Below, one piece after another: positions 11,345-22,607 of a DNA stretch of 64,000 nt. Origin of the DNA: Cladophialophora immunda (Eukaryota; Ascomycota; Eurotiomycetes; Chaetothyriales; Herpotrichiellaceae). The stretch is taken from NCBI RefSeq assembly GCF_000835495.1, contig NW_015622546.1, positions 808,883-872,882 on the forward strand. Reading direction: 5' to 3'. A model generated the notes under the pieces. It was not told where the DNA came from, did not search any database, and saw only the letters and a list, made by a program, of their open reading frames with translations. Both the position numbers and the translations under genes were made by a program. Each line of letters opens with the position of its first letter. Positions within the stretch are counted from its first letter, which is position 1.

Positions 11345-12247
11345 CAATCACTGACCGATGCCGCGCGGAGGGTGAGGAGACGGCTGAGTCTGAGGAGCGC
11401 CGTACGGCATGAGATGGGAGACGAAGACGAGAACGAAGCTGGTCCGTCTGCACGTTGAAGACAGTCAGTCTGGACCTGCCGAGAGGCATTGTCGTGTCTA
11501 CGATGGAATCCGCGGGCACTCCCAAATGGCGAAGGTGTGTTTACAGATGGAGGGAACAGAGCGCGAAAGATCCCACCCCGACAAAAAGAAAAGGAGAAAA
11601 GCGGAATCTGCCCACACCTTCGCGCAACCCATTCAGCTGGAAGCTTCGGAACTTCCAACGCAGCGGGAGGTTCTGAAACCTGAACACGAGAGTAAGGATT
11701 CATACATACAACGACTGGAATAAACCACTACAGACGACATTCGGAACGGTTGACAAGATATATGAGGGGCGTCACGAGGATACGGCTGATTCGCGTCTGA
11801 ACGCTGGGTCCGTGGTGTGCGCTCTTACCAAACAACGAGATAACCACGCCATATTATAATCTCTGATAACGGGGAATATACACACACTGCGCGCCCAGCA
11901 AAAATAGCAAAAAGAATAAGTCGGCCTAGAAATTGTCACGGCGACGATTTTGATTTTCTCTCTGTTTAACACACTTCGAGATGTATTTCACAGCCCGATC
12001 AATTCGGCTTTTTTTTCCTTGCGTGCCCTGGCTTTCCTGGCTCGAGGGACCACAAACGCTCCCTTGGATCCCCGGGGGTAGATAGATAGTAATACAAAAA
12101 TCGCTCAGTTTGGTGTTTTGATGTGGAAATGACAGTAGTCTCCGTCACGGAATGGGAAAATTGGATGGGTGATGATTATGAGGCCCCGTCTTCTCCTTTT
12201 GCTCGTCTCCGGGCTTGGTGCTGCTGTGCTGCTGGGATGTATGTAGC
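11345..12247. other. Convergent intergenic region, 0.9 kb
   Basis: This stretch lies between the convergent 3' ends of the WD40 gene and SSS1. It holds ORFs only as chance frames. Nothing structured was recognised, and it presumably contains the two 3' UTRs. Confidence 0.4.
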
Positions 12248-12825
12248 TCAACCCACTAATACGTTGTTAACGGGTATGTGTACTGCGCGCAAGAAAGGCC
12301 CAAGCGGGTTTGACGGTTAGCGCATTTTGTTCTTGTCTGTTTCGTTGATCGGGGGGGTCTCTTGATTCCGCAAATCGAGGTGGGAAAGGAGAGGAGGGGG
12401 GAAAGGGGGGCACGCACTCAGCTTGATGAAGTATCCAATAGCGCCCATGATCAGGAATCCCATGCCCACGGCCTGTGAGATCTTGATGAACTCTCTGCGG
12501 TCGGCTGTGTATTTATTCAAACAAATAGTTAGCAATCTGCGGTTTTGAACAAGCTTGAGGGGATATGCCCGATGCCAAAAGGACGGTGATGCGCAGCTGA
12601 AGAGTCAAAGGGTAAATTCACAGCAGCAAGGTCTTGCGCTCTGCTCTGCGTCTGGCCTTGCTGATACTGCTGCTGCTGTTCGGTTGGGGGGGATAACTGC
12701 AAAAGGGCATTTCGATCAGGAGCGGGCGAGGAGAACGTACGCTTTGTACATCTGTTGATGAACTGCGTTCCATCCTTGAAGAATTCCTTGGGCACATCGG
12801 CGATCTCTTGCAGTATTTCAGACAT
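12248..12825 (-). CDS. SSS1: Sec61 translocon gamma subunit, three exons
   Basis: On the minus strand, exons 12741-12825, 12418-12504 and 12283-side exon 12248-12282 join in phase to give 68 residues, the usual length of Sec61 gamma/Sss1. The protein begins MSEILQEIADVPKEFF and continues through the family signature FxNRCTKPDRREFIKI. A single C-terminal membrane segment (GMGFLIMGAIGYFIKLIHIP) follows, and the end is NNVLVG. Sss1/SecE is the essential clamp subunit of the ER protein-conducting channel. The last exon is only 35 nt and would be missed by simple ORF finding. Its acceptor is GCGCGCAG, and the split codon gives the expected Ile of KLIHIPVNN. Confidence is high because every boundary restores a conserved residue. 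Confidence 0.95.
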
Positions 12826-13502
12826 TTTCTATTTCCTTTCTTTCTTCGAGGCGACTGGCGACTCGGGTCCGGGGTATGGGGAAGAGGAGGGAAAGGTGGC
12901 TCGATTTCGCGCAGCAGTGTCAATCAGTTACGGGAATCGAGGGGAAACAGGGTCTAGTTCGCCGGGTCGAATTAATTGTTGTCCAAGAGACAGACTTGAG
13001 GAGGGCGTAGTAAGGTGCTGGGAAGTTCAGTGTCTGCGACCAGAAACGGGATGTTTGAACGATAATGTGAGAAAGTTGCCCTCGCATGTGCCGGCAGAGC
13101 AATAGGTGGCTTTTGTGCTGGCTTCAACTGCGCCGATGGTCAGGGGGACAATTCCCCATTGCTTGGCGGTTCATTGGGCGTTAAAGCGGCCTGCGATTCC
13201 TCTCTCGCTACGAAATCCCCGTTTGGTTAGGAAACTTCTACATTAGGAATGGTCCGGGACTATTGTGATCCGTGTCTGGATACTTGGGGGACCTGAGATC
13301 ACAAAGTATCGACTATATAATAGTGGAAGTCGGAATATAGACTCCTGACAACGCTCGCTATGCCAGAAGGCGGCCTGGTAGCTTCAGGTACTGTCAGAGA
13401 TACCCCGAGATTGTCAAGTTCCTGCTGAGCCAAACTATCGACCTTGAGTGTATCCCGGTTGCTACTGGCAAAGCAACTTGTTTGCCAGCAGCCGCTTCGT
13501 CG
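12826..13502. other. Intergenic region, 0.68 kb, upstream of SSS1
   Basis: This is the 5' flank of SSS1 and the 3' flank of the CorA-like remnant. AT-rich patches lie at 13225-13340. No gene was seen. Confidence 0.4.
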
Positions 13503-14492
13503 TTACAAGCCATATCCATTGTTAACCTCGAGATCCTCGGTCTCAGCGGATCTCCCTGTCATTTCTGTTCCAATCTGGCGCAGACGACGCGGGAAGCGGG
13601 TCCCTGTTCGTCTGGATGACACTGGCTGCTGTCCCGCTTGGATTTGAGCCGGCACCATTGTCGACGGCTGCATGCTGATATGCTGGGTGCTGTTGGAATT
13701 AATCCGGCGCAACGCCCGTGTCTCCTCAATGACACTCTCTTTACGAGCATCCAGCTCGTCCAGAGCACTGTGACTCGACGAGGGTAATCCGGTGCTGGAC
13801 TCGTTGTCGTACCAGGGTGCGAGTCGTTTGCGCCTCCTCATGAACCTCCTTCTGTGAGACTTTCAGAGCTTTCTTCTGGCTCACCAAGTTTTAATATCTC
13901 CGACGACGAAGGCGAAACCGATCAATGGCAGGCTGAATGCCAGTCCTATGCCGATAACATACTGGAGCACCCAACCCAGATGCAACTCTCCAGGACCACT
14001 TCCGGCGGGACGCGGAAACTCGATGATGTCAATTGCAAAGAAACTCGTGAGAAAACTCAGCGGCAAGAAGACAGTTGTCACAATATTAAACACCATGATC
14101 GTCCGTCCCTGTCTCGCAGCCTCCCCAGCTTGCTTGCGCTGAGCTCTTGCTTCTACTGCATTCCCGTGCTTCTACTTAAGGCCTAGTATTTAGGTCAAGT
14201 TGCTATCGACGCTTTTGGCTTGCCGTGCCATGCGGTCAAGATAGAGAATGTCCAGATCGACCAGAAGTTCGTGCTCGTCGGCCTTATTGAAGAGGCCAGA
14301 TTGCTGTGACCGGGCTATTTTCTTGGAAACTCGAAGGAGAGCACTGAGGTCGCTCAGCACTTGACCCTGTTGTCGAAGCACGCTCGTGAGAATGTCTAGT
14401 TCGTCCTTAATATCCTTGGGTGATAGGCTGGGCACGGTACATGGCATCGCAGGAACACCGTGCGTTTTCGTGACAGTTCGACTAACCCTCAA
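13503..14492 (-). pseudogene. CorA-like Mg2+ transporter, 5'-truncated with four in-frame stops
   Basis: One minus-strand reading frame runs from about 14492 to 13503 and reads as the C-terminal part of a fungal CorA-like protein. It has a coiled region (SPKDIKDELDILTSVLRQQ), then ARQGRTIMVFNIVTTVFLPL (first membrane segment), SFLTSFFAIDI, a second membrane segment and a basic tail. The frame is broken by TAA at 14190-14192, TAG at 14172-14174, TGA at 13881-13883 and TGA at 13863-13865. The homology continues across the stops in the same frame, and the N-terminal half (often preceded by ankyrin repeats in the family) is absent. Very short GT-AG introns of 39 and 36 nt could each remove a pair of stops. 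A shortened but expressed gene is therefore not fully excluded. Confidence 0.7.
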
Positions 14493-14656
14493 CTTCCGCC
14501 TCCCTTCTCTTCCTAGCTAAAGCACTAATAAGGTCTTACAAGGTACAATTCAATATTAAATACGTAGCCAAGCCCTTGTCCACCGATTATTGTTAGGCTG
14601 TATTAAACTGAAATCAGCCACCAGCGTTATTTTTCGATTACAACGAATATTACTCG
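14493..14656. other. AT-rich spacer upstream of the CorA-like remnant
   Basis: The spacer is rich in TTAATA, ATTAAA and TATTAAAC strings, unlike its GC-richer flanks. It may be mutated former coding sequence of the truncated CorA-like gene, but no homology can be read in it. Confidence 0.35.
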
Positions 14657-17600
14657 TTAAAGCTGTCTACACTTCTTCTCGTCGACGCCTTCGTCGACGA
14701 TTTCTATTCCCCACCTCTCGTGACCCGCCGTGCCGATAAACGTGCCAAGTCGCACGAGCGGCATATCTGCTGCTACACCACTGGTCCTCAGGCTCCCACC
14801 CCATTGTCTCGGATCCGGATGCGTCCGCACCCAAGCCTGCAGCTTGGGACTGTCATACACGAGGGCGACGACGCTGGCGAGGTTGTCGAAGTCGTGTCGC
14901 AAATGCCGGAAGTATCGATACCCCAGTAAATACACGAGGAGCGTGATTAGTCCTAGGACGAACAGTATACTCAGCGAGACATACACCGCAGCGGGGGACA
15001 TCTGGAGGACTTCAACTTCGATTTCCACGTGGACAGGGACACGCGTATCCGAGGTCAGGCTCGTGTTTTGATCCTGGTACGTCGACAGAACTGATGAGCC
15101 GATACTGTCGAGGGCAGGGCCGAGGTCAGGGGCTAGAGTCGAGCCGATTTTCTGGAAGCCCCAACCTCCGCTGGGAGTGACACTCGCAGAAATGAAATGC
15201 TGAAAGAAGGTGGTGAAAACTTTCCCGCCGAGAGCCGCCATTTGTGTCGGGTCCATCAGCACATCTAGGTCGCCGTTTGCGAGCTGGTACATTGAGTATG
15301 ACATGAGATCGGTGTTAAGGCCCTGTTGAGGCAGACGGATATTGAAATTCTTGTCGTTGAGATCCTCGACCTGGCTATCCATACTCCCGCCCGATGGCCA
15401 CAGTATTTGCAGGTCGGATGCAAATAGTAAAGCGTCTTGGAACAGTACGCCATAGCTTACGGTGATCTGGTCGTGAAAATTGCCTGCAGCTGGATCGTCG
15501 CCTGGGCCCGAGTACTTGTGTGGAAGATAGACGTCACTCCAGGGCCAGTCGAACGCCTCTGGCGTGTCAGCGATGATGTACTGCCAGACCTGACCTGTTG
15601 TCATGTCGACAGTCACGCTGGCATTGGTCCACTGAATTCGAGGCTGGCAATTCAGCGCGGACATTTTAGGTGCCTCTTGCCAGATCAAACGCCGAAAATC
15701 CTCGCCTTCGCCCCTGCTGAATTCATAAGACGAGTTCATTAAGTAGTACTGTTGGACAGCGGTACCTCGGATCCACTTTATTGTAAGGTTCCGGGGGTAA
15801 GGACCAGAATCTGATTCGAAATCGTACACTTGGCCTTGTTTGTAGTTAATTGACCAGTAACCGATGGCTGACGATCCACCGGCCGTACTTGAAAGGTTTA
15901 AGCAGCATAAAAGCGTTCTTTCTCGACTAAGGATCGGTGTTGTTGAGAATGCAGCGTCCTGACCAAGCTCCATCTGCATGTTGATTCCGAATCCCTTCTG
16001 TAGTCCGGTAGGGTTCACTGAAACATTCCAAACTGAAGGGTCAGTTAGGTCCCACTCGGTCGCCCAGTTTGATGGATTATTCGCAGACTCTATCGAACTA
16101 CACTCCATAGTAGCTCTTACTGCAGGAGTTGTGAGCGTAACGTTAACACTTTTGAGAGAGCCTGAACCCGCGCTTGAGGTCGAAGTATTCACCGAAGGCG
16201 TTTTCTTGTAAATATGTGAGTCGACGATAGAGGATAAGTTCACTGGTACGAAGCTCCAGCCATCTCTGCTCCAAGCCGGTTCTGACCCGTTGTAAACGAG
16301 TTGCATTGTGGCACTGTATAACCAATTTGTGGACAAGTTCCCGTAAAAGCTGGAGAGAGTTGTTTGTCCTGTAGGATCTCCTCCGCCCATGGCATTGCCA
16401 ACGAGGTAGATATACTCAAACGGCTGAGTTCTCGGCTCTAAATTGCGGATGAGGTTCATATCACCAGGTCGAGATCCGTCCGTTCTCTGCCACAATGCTG
16501 ACATCGACACTGTCAAAACTTGAGCGAGGACACCGCCGCCAGATACCACGGTAACCAGCCAGTGTCTACGCCATAAAGCCTTTGCCACAGAGCCGATTGA
16601 GTAAGTAGACAGATATGATAATCCAATATTAGGCGAAGCAGGTACAGCCTTTTGTGCCATCGCAACATAAGGCTGTAATCTGCGAAACGTCTCATCTAGG
16701 CTATCCCACCACAGGCTCACAGCAACGGCCAGGAAAGTGGGCACTATCGAATAAGGTGCGAGCGTGAATAGGTGAGTACTAGAAAGGGCCAAGTCAGTTC
16801 GATATGTAAAGGCAGACTCGTAGAGGCCGGTCGTGCTTGCCAGGATGAAGAGTGTAAGGATTCCAGCAAATATGAGAGCAAGGAGTAGTAATAACAGAAG
16901 ACCACCAAGTCGTCGAACGGCAAAGGGTCTCCAGTCGCGGCTCGGCATATGAGGAGTATTGTCGTTCTCTGGAACCATAAATTTAGCAAGGCACTTTCAA
17001 TGGTGGCATTGGATATTTCATACCTGAATTCTCGGCAAGACTTTTGATTGACGACAAGGATCCGTCCAGTAAAAAGTGCCTCGTACTCCCTAGTCTTTCA
17101 TACAGCCCTCCAACTTTGTCCGGATCTAAAGTCTTGGAACAACCTTGAATAAGGGTGTTACCATCAATGAGCTTGACAACAGCCGCTACCGAAGAAGGAT
17201 CATTGTGCAGATTCAGAGGGCGTCGAATTGACAGGAACCACGCAGCGGCTACCAGGCCCGCAGAGATGATAAAGAGTACAGCTAGAGAGATCCCGATGGG
17301 AAGGTTAACAACGACTCTGCGCTGCGTGTCGATGACCTGGCCAGCTTGCAAAATCGGCTTGTTGTCCGTGACAGTAGCCAAAACCATTTCTCCTAGGAAA
17401 TGTTGCTTAATTCTTCTGGCATTTTCAGCAACAGAGTCGGCATCGATCATTCTGGCGGGGTCGAAATCATAAAGAGCAGCCAGAAGAGCGGACACTCCTC
17501 CGAAATTCGCCTGCCCGGTGGGGTTTGCGGTGTATAACATGCTAGTCCAATTTTTGTCCAAGAACGCGGCATCAAAGCTGGTTTGATCAAGAATGGTATT

Positions 17601-19085
17601 CTGCAGCAGACTTCGACCAGCATCGAAGGCTGCGTCGTTGATCTCTAGAATGGTACCGTTGGCGGCGGTTGACGCAGTAACAGGCATGGTGGCAGCATAA
17701 TACGTGGTCTGGCACGACCACGCTGCGGCTTTAAAGAACTCGTTCCAAGAATTTATCGTTTCACCCTGCCAAGGGCCGTTTGTCGACAGAATAATCTGTC
17801 GACCATTGCACTGTTGTGTGCTGTTATAGTAAAGTGCACCTTCATCATTTCCGTCGTCCCATACTGGCACTGTAAAATTGGGTGGTGCAAACCACGACCC
17901 ACCGCCAGACTTGGTGAGATATTGAGAATACCCATTGATGCCGGCCTCGCATCCATGAGTGTCTGTCAGCAATAATGAATGGAAATCTAAGCTCTTCGAC
18001 CAGATTGAGGAGTGGATATTCATTTTCTCACAATTCAGCTCGAGGGATAGCACAGTCGCGTTAGATTGCCATTGCTGAGCTCTGTCTGTCACTGCAGTGC
18101 CAAGGTTCACTGAGTCGGACGAGGGTGAAAATGGAACCACCGCGTACCTGTCGGTAAGCCAAGCGGATGTTGTAAGATTTTGAAGAATACTGCCTATTGT
18201 TCGGAAGTAGATGAGGTCATTGGCCGCCATGCGAATTGGCTGATCTTGCGAAATCCCGTATCTAGTGAAGGGAACGTGTGAAACTAGTTCGACAAGCTGG
18301 CTTTGTAAGAGAGCCGAGGACAAAGTATTGATGAGAAGAGAGCTGATGACGTTGACAAGTACGGCTACCGGGAGAAGATAGTTAGGACTGCCGTGATTTT
18401 TATGCTTCCTTAGACTATTCCCTAGTATACTCCACCATTGTTCGGGTTTCTTGAAGACGCTTGAAGCTGATGAGGCGCCAAGCACGTGAGACATCTGCGC
18501 AAAAGGTTCCGTTCGTCGAGCGTCGTTAAACGTCATCGTCGTGAGAATAGCGTACAGGACAGTGACAAGGGTAGGCACGAAGCGCCAACCGAAAAGAACA
18601 GCAGCAGAACCATCGTCCGGACCAAGGCCATCGTTTGCAGCCGAATAAACCAGGAGGAAAATAACTCCCAAGCCAAGGACCAGAGCGACAATAAGTGTTG
18701 AGAGCAAGACAGGCCACCGGAGAGTGGATGGTCTCCAGAAAAGTTTGTTTACGCTCGTCAGATCGCCTGTAGACGACTCTGTGGGATGCGGATCGTAATC
18801 AGCCTCCTCGATCACATCTTCATTCGGCAAAGCCGCATATTGTGAACGAGTTTGTTGTGGTATGTTTGAGACGCCGTGAGGGCGTGGAATCACCGTATCG
18901 GTTGGCCCGGAAACAGGTATGTTTTGAGGGTCAGCTACTTCTTGATCCTCTTGTCCATTGAACAGCGCAGCATCACAAGAGTCTGGGGTTTGCGGGTGTA
19001 TTGAACGTAGCGGCAAAGCATCAAAGTGATCGCTGAGCTCCGAGTCTGATGGTTCACCCTGTTGTGCCACGATAATCGATGCCAT
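14657..19085 (-). CDS. Large tandem DUF3433-type membrane protein, two exons
   Basis: Two long minus-strand ORFs (19085-16983 and 16978-14657) look like separate genes four bases apart. A 55-nt intron at 16969-17023 (donor GTATGA, branch-like TGCTAAAT, acceptor TTCCAG) joins them exactly in phase, with a G+AG codon for Glu. The product is 1457 residues. It has a Ser/Pro-rich cytosolic N-terminus, then a membrane segment and W-x-P/FVPTL elements, a long Asn/Ser/Thr-rich extracytoplasmic loop with many NxS/T sites, and membrane segments near residue 640. The same plan then repeats, starting with RDWRPFAVRRLGG. Fungal DUF3433 proteins usually have this duplicated architecture and length. Function is unknown; plasma membrane or vacuolar location is inferred. 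Confidence 0.8.
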
Positions 19086-20087
19086 CTAGAATCCGTGGAG
19101 ACCTGGAACGGCTTCGCAACTTCTAGACTCGTAGTTTGAGCATCACAATACAGCCAGGGTAACTATGACGCAGTCGATTGCCCTAGCGAGGAAGGAAGAA
19201 GAGTTATCGACACTCTCAGAAAGGAAGTTGGTGCCGTGTGAAGCTCGATTACCGACTCAAGGATACCTGGTCAAGTCTTAAGCAGTCGCGTCGCGCGGGC
19301 CCCTGTGTGACCTGGAGCCTGACGAATTCAAAAGGTATGTAGAGTAATGCACGGAACCTTTGGGAGAAAGATTTGAGGGACAGTTGTCGATATGGTGATG
19401 ACAGAACTAGGTTGTAACTTTGTCGTTATCAAAGGGCTGGGAAGCACTGCCCGGCTGCTCGATACCGCCACGGGGCGAGGTGTTACACCTACTGTAAGTC
19501 GTAGGCGCTCGGCGGCAAAGGTGATAGCTCCTTGTCACTCTGGATAAAGCGGCTGAGCCGAAGCCAGCCCAGAAGCGTTCCTCAGCAACGCTACTTTTGA
19601 AAAGGCTAGTAGTTTTATTGGATGAGCCCTTCGCCATCATGAGCGCTGTGAGGGCTTTTCACCCGCGGTAGGTAAGTTGGCAAAGGAACTGGTCTACAAG
19701 TAGTTAGTCTGCCAGAAATTAGGCGCTTCGCCATTGGGGGCCTTGGTCGATTAACCAATTCTGCACCTGTCCTTAATATCCTCGCCAATTGCAGTTCGCA
19801 CCAGGTTCAGCATCGCCACAGCCCCAATCGCCTTCGGCTAAGAAGCATTCTGCAAGGTGTCTCGCCTTGCACCACCATGGCTGCCTCACAGCCTCATTGT
19901 CGAGCTGTCACGCAAACGCATTCTACCCCGCTAACGAACCACTCTGTGGAAATTTCTACCATGAAGAAGGATCTTCGCCCGCCCTTAGAATGCCGCCTGA
20001 GGTTGTTCGCTTCCACACCTGCTGAATAGCACAGATTCCATTGCAGGATCGTCGGTCCGGCTCCAGCCCCTTGCACCTTCCGTGAAC
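19086..20087. other. Divergent intergenic region, 1.0 kb
   Basis: This region separates the divergent starts of two large membrane-protein genes and should hold both promoters. A 77-codon minus ORF (19407-19640) resembles nothing known. No TATA box is obvious. Confidence 0.4.
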
Positions 20088-22607
20088 ATGGACCCAACGG
20101 CAGCGCCGATCAACGAGAATGATGAAGGGGGTCGCACGATAGAATCTGCTCAGACAGCCGAGCTGGTATCTTTGATCAAGCCTCCCGAGTGCACCGTCGA
20201 GGAGGGGTTGTCTCGTGATCCAGAAGCCTCAACATACAATGTGGACGTGTCGGGCAGTTTGTCGAGTTCGTTAGCTCCAGCAGAGACGGACATCAGCAAC
20301 GACTCTACAGCCTCGTCTGAGAAATCACAAGCGGCATCGGATACTGCGGGTTTTTGTCCAGAGCCACTATCCCTCCTTGGAAATCGAGCACTGAAGAAAC
20401 TCGGAGCAGCAGCATTCTGGACCCTTGCGATAGCGTCTCCTATCATTTGGGCATGTCTTGGTTTTATTGGGTTCCTCTGGTTTGTTGGTGTCGACAACGA
20501 TACCTGGCGTTGGATAGTTGTCAACGACCATCTTGTCACTGTGGTTACCGCCCTTTCCAAAGGCATCGAAACCGGCATACAACTTCAGATGGGCGTGATC
20601 AGTGCCATACTTGCGGGAATACTTCTAGAAGGATCTCATGTGACGCTTACAGATGTCGCCAACGTATCGCTCACTCGATGGAGCGGTGGTGTCGTCAATT
20701 TGCTGCTAAATCTATGGCAGCAATTAAGTCACTCTGATCGTCCAAAGAGAGTGCTGCATAAGCCGTCGATACTACTTCTAATGACTGTGGCTGCAACAAT
20801 CATAGCCTTCTCCCAAGTGGTCACCATCCTTCTCAACAGAAACCTACGTCTCGAACCTCTCGCAGGCTTCAGTGTCAACGGTACAGTAATGTACGATTTC
20901 CTATCGGCCACAAATCCTGGGAGCGGTTGGAACACGAAACTCTCACTATTTCCGACATTCGCCGAATACGGAAGACCTGGCGTGGAACAAACTGGCGTCA
21001 TAGATACAGGTCCTTGTCTTCGTGCCTTCCTGCCGTATCCATCGGCAGCCGACCGACAGAATATACACTCTTATCGAGGTCTCGCTACACTCATCGACAC
21101 ACGGGTAACGTGCCAGAAGCCTGCTCTGGTAGATGCCAATCTTTTCTACGATATCGCAACGAGCGGTCTCCTGGTCACTGGGTCTGTCGGAGCGTCTCAG
21201 CACACGCCAAGGTTGGATAATCAGACAGTCGTGACGTTCCCATGGGATATGCAGGCAGCCACTGACACCTTTGCGTATAACATGCCTGTTCCCTTCCTCT
21301 GTGTACTTCCTACGGTGGCGACTTTGGATCAGTGGCGCACAACATTGTGTTCATTACCAGAAGACGGGATTGAGGGCTATTCCGGCGGCCTTTCGAGTGA
21401 ATTTGCATCGCTCACGCCAACGAATCTTTCTAATGGATATAACTGGAACGTGTCGTCGAACTCCCAAAATCTGGGCCAGGCATATCTGATTCTGAATCTC
21501 ACAACAGGGTCACAAGCACAATGGGCCAAAGAGCTTCCCCCCAGTGACGAAACCGGGTTTCATCACCCCCCTCAAAGCTATCGAGACCGACAAGAGTGGG
21601 TGGACCTCCTTTACTCCAATGACACTCTTGTATTGAGTATAACGCTCTGCTACACCTCCTTCGCGACCGCGAATCTTCCTGTGCTGATGTCCAGCAACAT
21701 GAACCGCACGGAACCCATCCCGCCATACGAGAAGTCTACTTCCAGTTACAACTATGACGACGTCCGCAGGCAATTGGGTCAAATCAACAATCCAGTACGA
21801 TCATTGTCGACGCCAGAAGAGCGCGGTATCCTTACATTGAGCAGCCAGCGCGATTCTTGGGTGGCGCAACCCTCAGAGTTATCCTCGCAAGAACCTTGGT
21901 TAAGGCAGTACTTCAACATCCCGGGGGATCCTTTCAGCGGGCCCGGCTTCGACGGCGAAAGCGCCAATTCCACAGTATTCCTATTCAGTGGGAAAGCCCT
22001 GGAAGAGGCTGGTGTCAACTCTCTCCAGGCTGATTCGACTCTGGTCACATTATTCCAAGAGATTGTCACCACCAGCGGTGGCTCGGTCGCTTTTGCATTG
22101 CAGAGTCTGTATACGGTCATGGCTGCGAATGTTTACTACCTCAAGATGCCGGAGTTCGACGCCACTGCTGTCGTGCAACGTGCAGATTTCAAAATTGTCA
22201 ATCGACCGATGCAAGCATGGGGTTTCTTCGTCGTGCTAGGCATGGTGATCTGTCATTTCATCTTGCTGGGGATCATTGTAGTGGTGTTTTTCCGCCAGAC
22301 TAGATATACATATTTGGGAGAGGCTTGGATGACGCTCGCACAAACCGCTGGAGGGACCGTGGTGGAAGAAGAGATCTTGGCGGAGGTGAAACGGCATCGA
22401 GGAGTCATCACTGACAAACATATGGACGAGATTCTAAAGCGGAAGGGTGTTGGAAACATGCGTGTTCGCCTGCACCAACGGCCAAAGAGGGGTTTGATTG
22501 GCGACGAACCGACAGATCCGACCGACGCGGATCACGAAAAAGCCTTCTCAGGACCAGAGATCGTGGGATTGTCTCCCGTGATCAGGTGGCTTGGAGAACA
22601 CAAGTAG
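20088..22607 (+). CDS. Large polytopic membrane protein of unknown function
   Basis: This intronless ORF of 839 residues starts at the ATG at 20088. Residues 1-95 are polar. Membrane segments lie near residues 110-135, 165-190 and 225-250. A long loop of about 440 residues with many N-glycosylation sites follows, then a last membrane segment near 715-740 (VLGMVICHFILLGIIVVVFF) and a cytosolic tail with a WMTLAQTAGG motif. The plan (few helices, huge glycosylated loop, C-terminal helix plus short tail) is common in uncharacterised ascomycete proteins. It resembles half of the neighbouring DUF3433-type protein in layout, not clearly in sequence. The divergent placement next to that gene suggests possible co-regulation. 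Confidence 0.7.
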   Translation: MDPTAAPINENDEGGRTIESAQTAELVSLIKPPECTVEEGLSRDPEASTYNVDVSGSLSSSLAPAETDISNDSTASSEKSQAASDTAGFCPEPLSLLGNRALKKLGAAAFWTLAIASPIIWACLGFIGFLWFVGVDNDTWRWIVVNDHLVTVVTALSKGIETGIQLQMGVISAILAGILLEGSHVTLTDVANVSLTRWSGGVVNLLLNLWQQLSHSDRPKRVLHKPSILLLMTVAATIIAFSQVVTILLNRNLRLEPLAGFSVNGTVMYDFLSATNPGSGWNTKLSLFPTFAEYGRPGVEQTGVIDTGPCLRAFLPYPSAADRQNIHSYRGLATLIDTRVTCQKPALVDANLFYDIATSGLLVTGSVGASQHTPRLDNQTVVTFPWDMQAATDTFAYNMPVPFLCVLPTVATLDQWRTTLCSLPEDGIEGYSGGLSSEFASLTPTNLSNGYNWNVSSNSQNLGQAYLILNLTTGSQAQWAKELPPSDETGFHHPPQSYRDRQEWVDLLYSNDTLVLSITLCYTSFATANLPVLMSSNMNRTEPIPPYEKSTSSYNYDDVRRQLGQINNPVRSLSTPEERGILTLSSQRDSWVAQPSELSSQEPWLRQYFNIPGDPFSGPGFDGESANSTVFLFSGKALEEAGVNSLQADSTLVTLFQEIVTTSGGSVAFALQSLYTVMAANVYYLKMPEFDATAVVQRADFKIVNRPMQAWGFFVVLGMVICHFILLGIIVVVFFRQTRYTYLGEAWMTLAQTAGGTVVEEEILAEVKRHRGVITDKHMDEILKRKGVGNMRVRLHQRPKRGLIGDEPTDPTDADHEKAFSGPEIVGLSPVIRWLGEHK

